A stretch of DNA of 64,000 nt, taken from positions 200,467,262 to 200,531,261 of the forward strand of contig CM062292.1 of assembly GCA_031216915.1 (NCBI GenBank). The letters run 5' to 3'. Positions 54,241-64,000 of the stretch are shown piece after piece. Numbering within the stretch: the first letter of the stretch is position 1; the number at the start of each line of letters is the position of its first letter. The notes beneath the pieces were generated by a model. It saw only the letters and a program-made list of their open reading frames with translations, was not told the DNA's origin and did not search any database. A program made the position numbers and the translations under genes. The DNA is from Pictodentalium vernedei. Its lineage: Eukaryota; Mollusca; Scaphopoda; Dentaliida; Dentaliidae.

Positions 54241-54794
54241 CTCAAATGACTGAAAAATTTAGTCATTTCACAAAATCACTGATTTCAAAGTCTGACCGTA
54301 ACATATATATATATGCCAGTATAAATTTCTCGCACTCTAAAAAAATTGCAAATGTGTTAAAATGGTACAATTTGAACAGTTCACGGACGTATGATGCAAT
54401 GCCCAGCGGTGCTCTTGTTTCTTCATGTGAAGATCTAGCTTTGCATCTGGTAGCATCAAATTGGTTATTGACTTTGGGCCTTGTTGTGTGCCTGATGTCT
54501 TGTTTTTCCTGTTTTTCTTTTGATGTTGTTTACATTGACAATGTCCTCAATATGTGTAGTATTTCATGTTATATTGCTATATAATTGTTGTAAGATTCAA
54601 TTATTATTATTCCGGTAATGTAGCTCAAAAAAATTGGATTTTGTCCACACTTAGGCTCTATCAGGATGCCCCTGGGCTCATAGGTTCCCTTTGGGAACTT
54701 AGGCTTTTCTTCAACATTTTTTTCAAAAAATTTTTTAGGGGGGAAAATTTAATTTTGATTTCTATTATTCATGTATCTATATATATAAAATATT

Positions 54795-54881
54795 AGTAAG
54801 TAACACCTTGAAGACCTATTTTAGTCATGAGCTTTCGGCTTTCAAAGCCTTCATCAGGTGACAGACGAACAACAATGAGAC

Positions 54882-54924
<43 letters not shown>

Positions 54925-54935
54925 GAGTATATATA
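54795..54935 (-). repeat. Hammerhead-like / Penelope-type motif with A-run and (AT)n
   Basis: On the minus strand: CACCTGATGAAGGCTTTGAA, AGCCGAAAGCTC. CTGATGA, a GGCTT...AAGCC stem II and GAAA are the core of a hammerhead ribozyme. A 28-base A-run (54,882-54,909) and a TA repeat lie beside it on the plus strand. I cannot form stem III convincingly. The motif occurs at the ends of some Penelope-like elements (family knowledge). Confidence 0.4.
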
Positions 54936-54954
54936 TATGAGTTGTAGTAGTGCT

Positions 54955-57640
54955 ATCTTCTTTAGTCGATGCACTCCTGCGGATTTTTGTCCTACTTGTG
55001 TACAGTGGAACTACAATGTTGGAGACTGGTGTCGCAGTAAGTTGTTGACAGTAACGTTCCTATGTGGGGCCTCTTCCGCGATATAATATTTTTCAGTTTC
55101 CTTTTTCAGAGAAACATGAATATGGTGATGATACTGTGACATCCATCCAAGTGTGTTACCGTTGTCGCGCTCGGTTGAACTAAATAGGAAATAGAGCTAG
55201 CTGCAGGGTGCTCATATATAAGCAAGGGATCCTTGCAAGCAGCTATCTTGACTGGTGAAGCGGTTACTCCATTTGGGGAGCCGTAACCCCGGGTAAGTCT
55301 GTTGCGGTCGAAGGAAGGGTGTAGATGTGGGTAGAGCGAGCACCTTAAAATAAAGGCTCACCCAGCAACGACGGAAATAGGGAGGAATTCGACAAGTTTC
55401 TTTTAGGGAGTCTCGGCGAGGTCTAATAAGGCCGCGAGCAGGAGAGACCCCTCTCTAACTCAACAACATTTGGGGCCGAATGTTGTTTTGAGAAACTTGC
55501 ACGAGCCGGAGCATACATCCACCTGTTCCTTGGGACGCTCTGTCTAGGCTGCAGCCGGGGTTAGCTTTAGTCAGGACTTCCTCCGCTACGTTACACAAGC
55601 CGGAACCAAGTTTTCTTTTCAGGAGGCTCGGCGAGGTCTGATGACACTGCAAGCGGGAGAGGTCCCTCTCTAACCCAACAACATTTGGGGCCAAATGTTG
55701 TTTTGAGAAACTTGTACGATCAGAACATATGTCCAACCACCGCTCGGGATGCTCCGTTAAGTCTACATCCGTGGTCGGCTTTAGTCACAGCTTCCTCCAC
55801 TATGTTATTAAAGCACACACGACCGCAGTCTAGCTACTCGACTTCAGATATCCAGCCACTTGCGCGAAGTCAGAGCCATTCTTCGCCCATGAAGTTGGAC
55901 CATTCAGTAGCTAGCGCTCCGAGGCATCGATTAAGGGGACGTTCGGAGAAGATATACCTCCGGATTTTCATCCCAGGAGCATCAAGCGGTGTATAACATG
56001 GAAGACCGCTGCTCCACAAGCTTCGTAACGGACTGGCTGTCGCACATCGCGCAGCAAAACGCAGCATATGCAAGAGCAGTTTCCCACAGACTCCGGAGGT
56101 GAGCTGTCGGACAGTGCTGGGTCGGTCCAGTCCTCTGCAGATGCAGACGCCAGGGAACAGACATCATAGCTGATCCAGTCAGATGGTGAAAGGGACTAGG
56201 AAGAGGATTACCCTTCCCTTTCGGAACAGTTTATGAAGTTATAGACTTCATTCATCAGTAATGTTTTGAATCTGTTCAAACTGATCAGCATGCTGCGACT
56301 ACTATAGAGGATTAGCTACCCGACTTTGTATTGCCACAGTTGTCTGAAGACAGAGATTCTTCACCTGTGAAGTCGGACCATCCAGTAGCTGGCGATCCGA
56401 GGCATCGATCACGGGATGTTCGGATAAGACATGAGCAGGCCGGGGATGAAGATCTATCCCTACCTGCATCATTTGATATATGCTCAGAAGTACTTCCTCC
56501 GGATATTCGTCCCAGGGGCAGCGGCAAAGAACAGAAGACCGCTGCTCCTCAAGTACATGGACGTTCGGAGAAGATATGAACGGGCCGGGGATGAAGAAAT
56601 GTCCCTACCTGCATCATTATATTTATGCTCTGAAGTGCTACCTCAGGATATTCGTCCCAGGGGCAGCGGCGAAGATACAGAAGACCGCTGCTCCTCAAGC
56701 CTTGGTAACGCAAATGCTGTCGCTGTACGCGCAGCTAATTGCAGCATCCCAGCAAGAGCAGCCTCTCGCAGACTCTAGAGCTGAGCTGTAGGATGGTGCT
56801 GGGTCGGTCCAGTCATCTGTACATGCAGATGCAAGGGACCGGATGTCATAGCTGATTCAGTCGAATGATGAAAGAGACGAGGAAGAGAATTACCCTTCCC
56901 TTTCGGAACAGCATAGGGTAGCGATGGACTGCATTACTATCCTGCATCTGTTACACCTGATCATCATGCTGCGTCTATTAGAAAGAAACCGATGTTGTCT
57001 CTGGAAGCAGACAAGGTGCAGAAGAAAGATGATGTTCTTTCCATTCCGACACTATCTAGACAGGTGTAGCAGGCCTTCGGCCACGTTGACAATGCCATAT
57101 TCTACCTCTCTAATGCTAGGAGGAAGGCGGTTTCTTATTGACATCTTCAACAATATACCGTTCCTTGGACGTTCTTTTATAACGGTTGGAGAAGATGTAC
57201 AGAGAACTCCTCTGCATTTAAATGAGCAGGCCGGGGATGGAAAAATGTTCCTACCAGCATCATTTAATGTACACTTTGAATTGATGGAATGTGTTATCTC
57301 ATCAAATAAGCCAATCTGGACGTGGTGTCCTACACAGATCACCTTACCAGAGCTATGATGCAACATTTCAATGGGAAGGAATATGAGGACGTTGTTCCTC
57401 GCTAAGAGTTCTTTCCAGGGCAGTCATGTATGCCACAGTCAACTCCGCACTGACAGTGGAAAATTTGGAGTTGGTAAGACCTGATGCTGCCCTTGCATCG
57501 TCATCACTTTTAGATGACAAGGTGGAAAGCTCTCTCCGAGTCGCTCTGCTCACCAGGAATACACTATTTGACGACAAGCTTGTGCTGCTATGTAAGCAGG
57601 CTACAAGAAGGCTTCCAGAGCACTGCTATTGAAGTAGGTG
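54955..57640 (+). pseudogene. DIRS gag debris, copy E, with internal duplications
   Basis: It starts at the Cys-rich N-terminal region (TGCACTCCTGCGGATTTTTG TCC). The HLGPD palindrome segment occurs twice (55,464-55,485 and 55,679-55,700), from a ~215 bp duplication. A second segment (CAGGCCGGGGATGAAGA...CGTCCCAGGGGCAGCGGC) is duplicated at ~56,430-56,540 and ~56,585-56,690. The Gag C-terminal part (57,060-57,600) is readable in pieces. There are many frameshifts. Confidence 0.7.
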
Positions 57641-57699
57641 TCTCGTCAACACTTCAGCAGACTGGGGTAAGCGAGGCTGTTCTGCTTCTAAGAAAGCAT

Positions 57700-58500
57700 C
57701 AAGAGAATGTCTCGCAAGGGAGATAACCCTCTTATATTTACCCTGGAGGTTGTCATTATAGCAATTCGGAAAAGGGGCATACGTCTGATCAAGGCTATGG
57801 ATCACACCCCCCTAGGCCGTGGATTAACGGAAGGTATCCATGAGAGACTGGAAGTTAATCACGGAAGTTCCTGTCAAAGAGAGTCTCTGCAAGTAAAGAT
57901 AAAACTCTCTTATTGTAGGGAACTATTGAGATCGACGAGACGAGCTGCTTCGGGGGGAAAACATAGTTTCTCCTTTCATAAGCTTTGTAAGTCGTACAGG
58001 TGATGGATATAACCTCTATTGTTTATCAGTGGACGGAAGGTTATCAACTTCACAAGAACTGGATGTTAATAATAGAAGTTCCTTCAAAGAGAGTCGCTCC
58101 TAATGAAGGTTAAGGATCTCTTATTAAGGGAACAATTGAGGTCTTCGAGAATAGATTTCGGTAAATCCACTTGGCGATAGGTTATCAGCGTCGCAATAAA
58201 GTGGATAATATTGCGGAAGATCAGTGGATGAGAATAGTCTCGGCAGGCCGGTGGTTATCAACCCGAGCAAGCTCCACTTACAAGAAATACTTGTGGGACA
58301 ATCTTCCAAGAAAGGCTTTTCTTCTGGAGGTCCAAGCTCCTTTGGAAGAAAAGCATTAGATGTCATCGAAATTATTCTCCGGTTTATTTTAATCACCTGT
58401 TTCTCATCCTGTATCAGGAAGGATAGTGCATAGATAGGCTGAGATATTCCTTGGCAGCAGGGCATTTATGTCATTGTGCATGCCATGGTAGCCTTATGTA
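57700..58500 (+). pseudogene. Gag tail and RT N-terminal debris, copy E
   Basis: Repeated short blocks (GACGGAAGGTTATCAAC..., GGATAATATTGCGGAAGATC AGTGG) match the region around the gag/RT overlap of C. They are present more than once, so this segment is also locally duplicated. No RT catalytic motif is visible. Confidence 0.5.
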
Positions 58501-60460
58501 TGGTTACAGTGGTCTTTTGGGAATTATAGCTGTTAGGAAAATGCCTTGTCATTCCCTAATTGCGTGACGATGAATAAGTCACTAATTACACCAAGATACC
58601 GGTCTTCACGGAGAAGAAGACTTCTAGCTACGTTAGTTAGGCTCTGACCACTGTCTTTTGGGAATAAAGCCAAAAAGAAATACTGTGCTTTTCGGTTTGT
58701 TTTTTCCCAAGTGTCCTAGACTTAATTCTTATTGTTTACACCATTGTAGTCTAACTAGAATTATGAGCGAGATTTTTTCAATACTATGCAGTGACATAAC
58801 TGAATTAAAAATCTCTTGAGACTTTGGTCTATAATATTGGGAATTTAGGGCTGTTTTTTCATTCCCTACCTTGTGTGATGACAGTTGTAAGTCTCCTGTC
58901 GGTGAGCCTTCAGGGTCGCCGCTTACACCAATATATCTGTCTTATCAGCTTTATTGTCTTCACATATAGGAAGACCTTTAGCTGCTTAGCTAGGCTGAGT
59001 TTGTTGTCCAATAGGACATAATACCGTTTGTTAGAGGTTATTCTCTCCCAACCAGTATGGTTTGGTGTGAGTTATTATGAAAATGCGGTGTATTTGTTAT
59101 GACTAACACAAGAACGATTCAAGTAAAGCGGGTGAGGGGGGTTCAATATGAAATTTTCATCGAATCCCCCCTCCCCACCGCCAATGTGTTAAGAGGCGAT
59201 TACAGGACAGGACGTAGTTTCCTTCCCGCAAGCCTTGTGTGCATTTAAGTATATACATGCCTTTCATGGCTTATCGATTGGCGGCTGGGTCGTGTTCTAT
59301 GGTGACCTCATGGGCACATCCACTTTTTAGTTGATTTGTTTTCCTGTGGTTGTTCGTTATAAGTCATATACGAGCATATGATTCATTATTAATAAATTGC
59401 TAGCCTTTGTGTACCGGTTTGTCTGACAAGTCAGTTAACTGGTATTCTGATTATTACATGCGAGATTCAAGGTTCGCGTACATAATACATGTTTATTAGG
59501 CGGACGCATTATTGTATGTTATGAACCTCAGAAAAAATAATCTATTTTTGGGCAGTCTGTGACGTTTCTTTTAATCATAGCTCGATCCATTTCTAAATCC
59601 AGGTTATATAGTTTCAGAACACATTTTACATGGAAATCGTACGGAGATTTCTTTGTATTACCGGTACATGTATATTCGTACGTCTGGGATTATTATTATT
59701 GGAATTAATTGTACACCTGAACGGGGTCGCCTGTGTGTTGCCTTGGAAGCGTGTTTACTCTCCAGAGACCATTCATTGATATTCTTTTGAACAAGTGTAT
59801 TTTGTATATATTTATCACCGTTTTTTTTACCTATCTACGAATGCCAACTCCGGTATTCGTTGAGAAGCGTGCAATTAATTACTGGGATTGCCGCTATAGC
59901 CTCAACTTCTGAAGTGGCGTGAAGCACCTATTTTATTAATAATAATAAATATCTGGGTGCCTGTTCGACGAATATATATTGTTAATTGGTACCGCTTTTA
60001 CCGATTCCAAAGCGCTCCCCTCTTTGTTTTTGAAGAAGATTCCTTCAAAAAAAGGGGGGGGGGGATTTCATAAAATCTCCTCTGGCTTGATAGCGTGTAA
60101 CTGTGAGTGAAGCTGTTTTGTCTGTAGATTATATCGAATCCGGGATACAGCTTGTTTTATTATTGTGTTTGGCGTGGTTTGTGGGGGTTAACCTCTCACT
60201 CTCGAATACGCCATCCTAATTTATGGGGCTTAGTTCGAACTAGCCTTTAAAGTTGGGAACTTGTTACACCCAATTAGCATAGTCATTCATGCTAAGAAAA
60301 AGGAATTTCTGGAATTAGACTCCTTATTTATGATATGTCTTCTCTATTATTGTATAGAGAGACATACATATAATTCCTTTTAAATTTAATTTTCCTTTCA
60401 CCTTGGATTGCAGGTTTAGGAACTTTGTTGGTCTGCTAATTCTGAAGTCCTAGGCCCTCC
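58501..60460 (+). other. 3' segment of copy E without recognisable genes
   Basis: RNase H and recombinase sequences are absent. From about 59,100 the sequence parallels 7,090-8,160 of copy D (C-run, GGCAGTC, ACCGCTTTTACCGATTCC, A-run plus G-run at 60,043-60,062). 58,500-59,050 contains short direct repeats (CTTCTAGCTACGTTAGTTAG / CTTTAGCTGCTTAGCTAG). Confidence 0.5.
60334..60366 (+). other. 3' stem-loop, DIRS copy E
   Basis: TATGTCTTCTCT pairs with AGAGAGACATA with one bulged base. Same position as in the other copies. Confidence 0.55.
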
Positions 60461-60474
60461 ACCTTTTTACGATT

Positions 60475-60563
60475 CAGCTAGTCTGGGCCATTGGTTTATA
60501 GTAGAAAAATATGAAAAATTTAAAGTAATTTGTATATTTTTTATACTTACCAATGGCCCAGAC
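60475..60563 (+). repeat. Internal complementary region, DIRS copy E
   Basis: CAGCTAGTCTGGGCCATTGG...TATAGTAGAAAAAT joined to GAAAAATTTAAAGTAATTTG...CTTACCAATGGCCCAGAC, the complements of the two ends. Confidence 0.85.
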
Positions 60564-60845
60564 AGGGATGGCCCTCCCATGAGTGGGCACTCATACCTCC
60601 CCGCAGAGTTATTATGTAGTAAGCTCATCTACAGAGAATGATGTTGGCGCCAGTTTCGGTCACTTCCTGATGGCTGCGAATGCGCAGAGGGTAAAAGTAT
60701 GGAGGACCAGATTCGGTTTTGCAAGCAAATTTTGGGGATTGGGGGGTTCAAAATTTGTGTTTGGCCCTTAATAACAGTTAGTTTGCACCAGCTAGTCTGG
60801 GCCATTGGTAAGTATAAAAAATATACAAATTACTTTAAATTTTTC

Positions 60846-61417
60846 ATTTTTTGAAGATGCCAGACACAAATCAATGACGGTTTTCATGGAATGAACATTG
60901 TAGCAGGATGCTGGAAGTGAAATACAGTGGTTTCAGATGTTCAGAGCTGTAACTTTATAATTTTTATGTTAATTATTCATGTTTCCCAATTTCGGGATAT
61001 GCTTCTGAACGTCATCATTATAATATGACTCCACTGTTGTTTTGTTAGTATTACTTCCCTTCCCTCTCCTGAACCCGCTTGTTATACTCCCAAGCTCTTT
61101 CGGCTTTTTATTGAATAATTTTTATATTAAATTCTTGGGAGTTAAACTTGTAAAATGGAATAGACATTCCGTTTATCACCTTTGTTTACGTCCTGTTCAT
61201 TATTATTCAGGACGTTTTGTATTCTTGCATCTTCTACCTGATGCATTGGGTTTTTTTCATATGAAGATCTAGCTTTGCATCATGTGGCTTGTTGATCAGT
61301 TACTGACTTTGGGCATTTGTTGTGCCTGTTGTTAGTTAGTTTCCGGTTTTTCCTCTTGACTTTGTTGTCTGTTCAATAACATTTTGGATTCGTATTAATT
61401 CAGTGTTTAGTTATACC
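60846..61417 (+). mobile_element. DIRS copy F, 5' leader after the nested copy E
   Basis: It continues copy F from 52,632 and matches copy C 25,260-25,730: GATGCCAGACACAAATCA, TTTCCCAATTTCGGG, then ATACTCCCAAGC...TTCTTGGGAGTTA and hairpin 61,153-61,174 (AAATGGAAT-AGAC-ATTCCGTTT). Confidence 0.8.
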
Positions 61418-62130
61418 CCCCGCAAACAAAGTTTGGGGGGGTATATAGGAATCACCCTGTCTGTCCATCTGTCCATACTTGTAAGTGCGACTTCTCCTAA
61501 ACCGTTTGAAGAATTTTTATGAAACTTTACACAATGGAAGAACTCCATATGCAGATGTGCATGAAGCAATATAATTCCGTTCTGACATTTCCAAGGGGAG
61601 ATAATCTAACTTATACCATCTGTCCATCCTTATAAGCGCAACTCCTCCTAAACCGTTTGAAGAATTTTCATGAAACTTTACACAATGGAAGAACTCCATA
61701 TGAAGATCTGCATGAAGCAATATAATTCCGTTCGGACATTTCCAAGGGGAGATAATCTAACTTATACCGTCTGTCCATCCTTGTAAGCGCAACTCCTCCT
61801 AAACCGTTTGAAGAATTTTCATGAAACTTTACACAATGGAAGAACTCCATATGAAGATGTGCATGAAGCAATATAATTCCGTTCTGACATTTCCAAGGGG
61901 AAATAATCTAACTTATACCGTCTGTCCATCCTTGTAAGCACAACTCCTCCTAAACCATTTGAAGAATTTTCATGAAACTTTACACAATGGAAGAACTCCA
62001 TATGAAGATGTGCATGAAGCAATATAATTCCGTTCTGACATTTCCAAGGGGAGATAATCTAACTTATACATTTCAGGCGTGGGGGGGGGGGGGGTATCAC
62101 TTTGTGAATTTGCTCACAGTACCTCTAGTT
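61418..62130 (+). repeat. Tandem-repeat element, 151 bp units, inside copy F
   Basis: Head TACCCCCCGCAAACAAAGTT with a short inverted repeat (CCCCC...GGGGG) and a CTGTCTGTCC leader. Four units of exactly 151 bp contain CTCCTAAACCGTTTGAAGAA and CATTTCCAAGGGGAGATAAT. A G-run and GCTCACAGTACCTC close it. Confidence 0.85.
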
Positions 62131-62149
62131 AAAAACAGTTATTGTTTTT

Positions 62150-63340
62150 TTAGCTCACTGAAGGGAGCTTAACTTATCACTTGTCGTCCGTCATCGTCGT
62201 CGTCCGTCTTGAACTTTACATTATCGACTTCTTCTCACAAACTACTCACCAAATTTAACCAAATTTTGTGTGCATTTCCTTATCATATGTCAATTCAAGT
62301 TTATACAAATAAACTTGCTGCACCCACTGGGGGCACCAGAAGGGGCATAACTGAAAAATTAAAAAAAATCTTCTTCTTCAGATCCACCAGTCAGAATCCT
62401 TTCATATTTGTTATACAACATCTCTAGGGGGGTCAGATTCAAGTTTGTTCAAATCGAGTCCCTGGGTTAAGATTTGGGCTCTCTGTTGGAGCCCAAAGTT
62501 TAACTTGGTGCAATTTGAGGAAATTTCTTTAAAAATCTTCTTCAGATCCACCAGTCAGAATCCTTTCATGTTTGGTATACAACATCTGTAGAGGGGTCGG
62601 ATTCAAGTTTGTTCAAATCCAGTCCCTGGGTTAATAATTGGGCTCCCTGTAGGAGCCCTGGTTTTAACTTACTGAAATATGAGGAAATGTCTTTAAAAAT
62701 CTTCTGCAGATCCACCGGTCAGAATGCTTTCATATTTGGTATACAACATCTCTAGGGGGGTCAGATTCAAGTTTGTTCAAATCAGGTTCCTGGGTTAGTA
62801 TTTGTGCTGTCTGTTGGAGCCCAAAGTTTAACTTTGTGCAATTTGAGGAAATTTCTTTAAAAATCTTCTTCTTCAGATCGGCCACGCAAAATCATTTCAT
62901 GTTTGGTATACAACATCTATAGGGGTGTCAGATTCAAGTTTCTTCAAATTGAGTCGCTGGGTTAATATTTGGGCTCCCTATGGTAGCCCAAATTTTAACT
63001 TTGTGCAATGCGTGGAATATTCTTTAAAAATCTTCTTCTTCAGATTCACAAGTCAGAATCCTTTCATGTTTGGTATACATCATCTCTTGGGGGAGCCAGA
63101 TTCAAGTTTGTTCAAATCAAGTTTCTCAGTTAATATTTGGGTTCCCTATGGGAGCCTGAATATTAACTTAGTGCAATATGAGAAAATTTCTTTAAAAATC
63201 TTCTTCTTCAGATCCACCAGTCAGAATGCTTTCATATTTGGTATACAACATCTCTAGGGAGGGTCAGATTCAAGTTTGTTCAAATCCAGTCCGTGGGTTA
63301 ATAATTGGGCTCCCTGTAGCTTAACTTACTGAAATATTCT
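62150..63340 (+). repeat. Pearl-like element, ~160 bp units, inside copy F
   Basis: Head TTTTTAGCTCACTGAAGGGA with (CGTCGTCCGT)n. About six units resemble those of the 11,297 element: CAGATCCACCAGTCAGAATC, TTTGGTATACAACATCTCTA, GTCAGATTCAAGTTTGTTCA. It lacks a terminal hairpin. Confidence 0.8.
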
Positions 63341-63344
63341 AGCT

Positions 63345-64000
63345 AATACTAGTCTTTCAGTCTTTTTGTCAGAGGAACAAGAACATGGTGATGGTACTTT
63401 GACACCTGTCCGTTACATGCTGCCGTCATCGTACTCTGATGAGCCCTCTCTGATGAGTAAAATAGAGCTAGCTGCCAAGGTGCTCACAATATTTGCACAG
63501 GATTAAAACCATAGTAGCTTAATTCTCTGCATGTAGCTAGCTCGACTGGTGAAGCAGCACCTTATAATATAAAGCTCACCCAGCGACGATGACAAAAGGA
63601 GAAGAAGCCTAAAAGTTTCTCTACGGGATGCTCAGTGAGATCTGGGGTCAAATCGCAAACTGGAGAACCCTCTCTGTCCTCTTAGCAGTCGGGGTCGACT
63701 GTGTCCGTTGCGAGAAACGATAATGAGTCGGAACAGGTGTTAGGTTGTTCCTTCCACACTGCAGCCGGGGCAGCTGTGGTTATGGCTTCTTCTTACATGG
63801 AAGCGCATGCAAAAGGGATTAGTCTAAAAGTTTCTCAGCAGGATACTCCACGAGATCTGGGGTCAGATTGCGAGTTGGGGAGTGTTCTTCATCCCGTTAG
63901 CAGTTGGGGTCGACTGTTGTCTGTCGTGAGAAACTTCAATGAGTCAGAGCATCCATCTGAAATGTGCAAATCGGGATGCTCCTTCCACACTTCAGCCGAG
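63345..64000 (+). pseudogene. DIRS gag debris, copy F, cut by window end
   Basis: It resumes in gag at TTTTTGTCAGAGGAACAAGA, ACATGGTGATGG (compare copy C 26,268-26,297). A segment of about 216 bp (AAAAGTTTCTC...GGGGTCGACTG...CACACTTCAGCCG) occurs twice, starting near 63,610 and 63,826. Frames are broken. About 500 bp of leader and gag start, compared with copy C, are missing between 61,417 and here. Confidence 0.7.

Larger units (their letters stand above)
52633..60845 (+). mobile_element. DIRS-type retrotransposon copy E, nested inside copy F
   Basis: Left terminal repeat 52,633-52,838 and right terminal repeat 60,635-60,845 share CAAACTAACTGTTATTAAGG, absent from the other copies, which proves they belong together. 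Internal complementary region 60,475-60,563, leader hairpin 53,196-53,213, 3' hairpin 60,334-60,366. Gag and RT debris only. Two foreign inserts: a ~162 bp tandem array (53,292-54,235) and a Penelope-type/A-run insert (about 54,795-54,935). Confidence 0.88.

Noticed and set aside
61517-62022. Three near-identical 67-codon minus-strand ORFs
   Set aside because: They are the same stretch of the 151-bp tandem unit read repeatedly; not genes.

Overview
ORGANISM. This is eukaryotic, animal nuclear DNA, most likely from a bivalve mollusc. It is AT-rich with few long ORFs, has canonical GT-AG introns, and is packed with ~150-170 bp tandem-repeat elements headed by (CCGT)n-rich leaders (the 'pearl'/Helentron-like type known from bivalves). 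The species cannot be fixed from the sequence. The bivalve call is inference.

HOST GENE. Three short plus-strand exons (9110-9176, 34968-35044, 37432-37492) join in phase and encode the conserved C-terminus of the nucleolar ribosome-biogenesis protein NOP53 (GLTSCR2), ending in TAG at 37490-37492. The intron between the first two is about 25.8 kb and holds two DIRS retrotransposons, a Penelope-like fragment and several tandem-repeat elements. Upstream exons lie before the window or were not recognised. No other host gene was recognised.

DIRS RETROTRANSPOSONS. Six copies of a tyrosine-recombinase (DIRS-type) retrotransposon fill more than half of the window: D (1-8567, left end outside), A (13367-20487), C (24992-31776), B (39010-45998), F (from 52377 past the window end) and E (52633-60845), which is inserted inside F. 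All sit on the plus strand. Each complete copy has inverted terminal repeats of about 200 bp and, just inside the right repeat, an internal complementary region made of the reverse complement of the left end joined to that of the right end. Copy A keeps long open frames for Gag, RT/RNase H with a DAM-like tail, and tyrosine recombinase. B, C, D, E and F are broken. B has matching terminal repeats despite ruined genes, which suggests recent movement in trans. Several small inverted repeats stay paired between copies although their sequences differ: one in the 5' leader, one within gag, one near the 3' end. They look like conserved RNA structures.

OTHER REPEATS. Between 37 and 52 kb lie short palindromic elements with TTAA ends (piggyBac-like MITEs), tRNA-headed SINEs with target duplications, and a SINE with the same type of body but a 5S-rRNA-derived head. 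A Penelope-like GIY-YIG fragment lies on the minus strand at 9.9-10.9 kb. Tandem-repeat elements occur at 4.6-6.8, 11.3-13.4, 20.5-23.2, 32.0-34.0, 35.1-36.8, 53.3-54.2, 61.4-62.1 and 62.2-63.3 kb, and a reverse-oriented one flanks copy B. Copies A and B both sit inside pearl-like elements.
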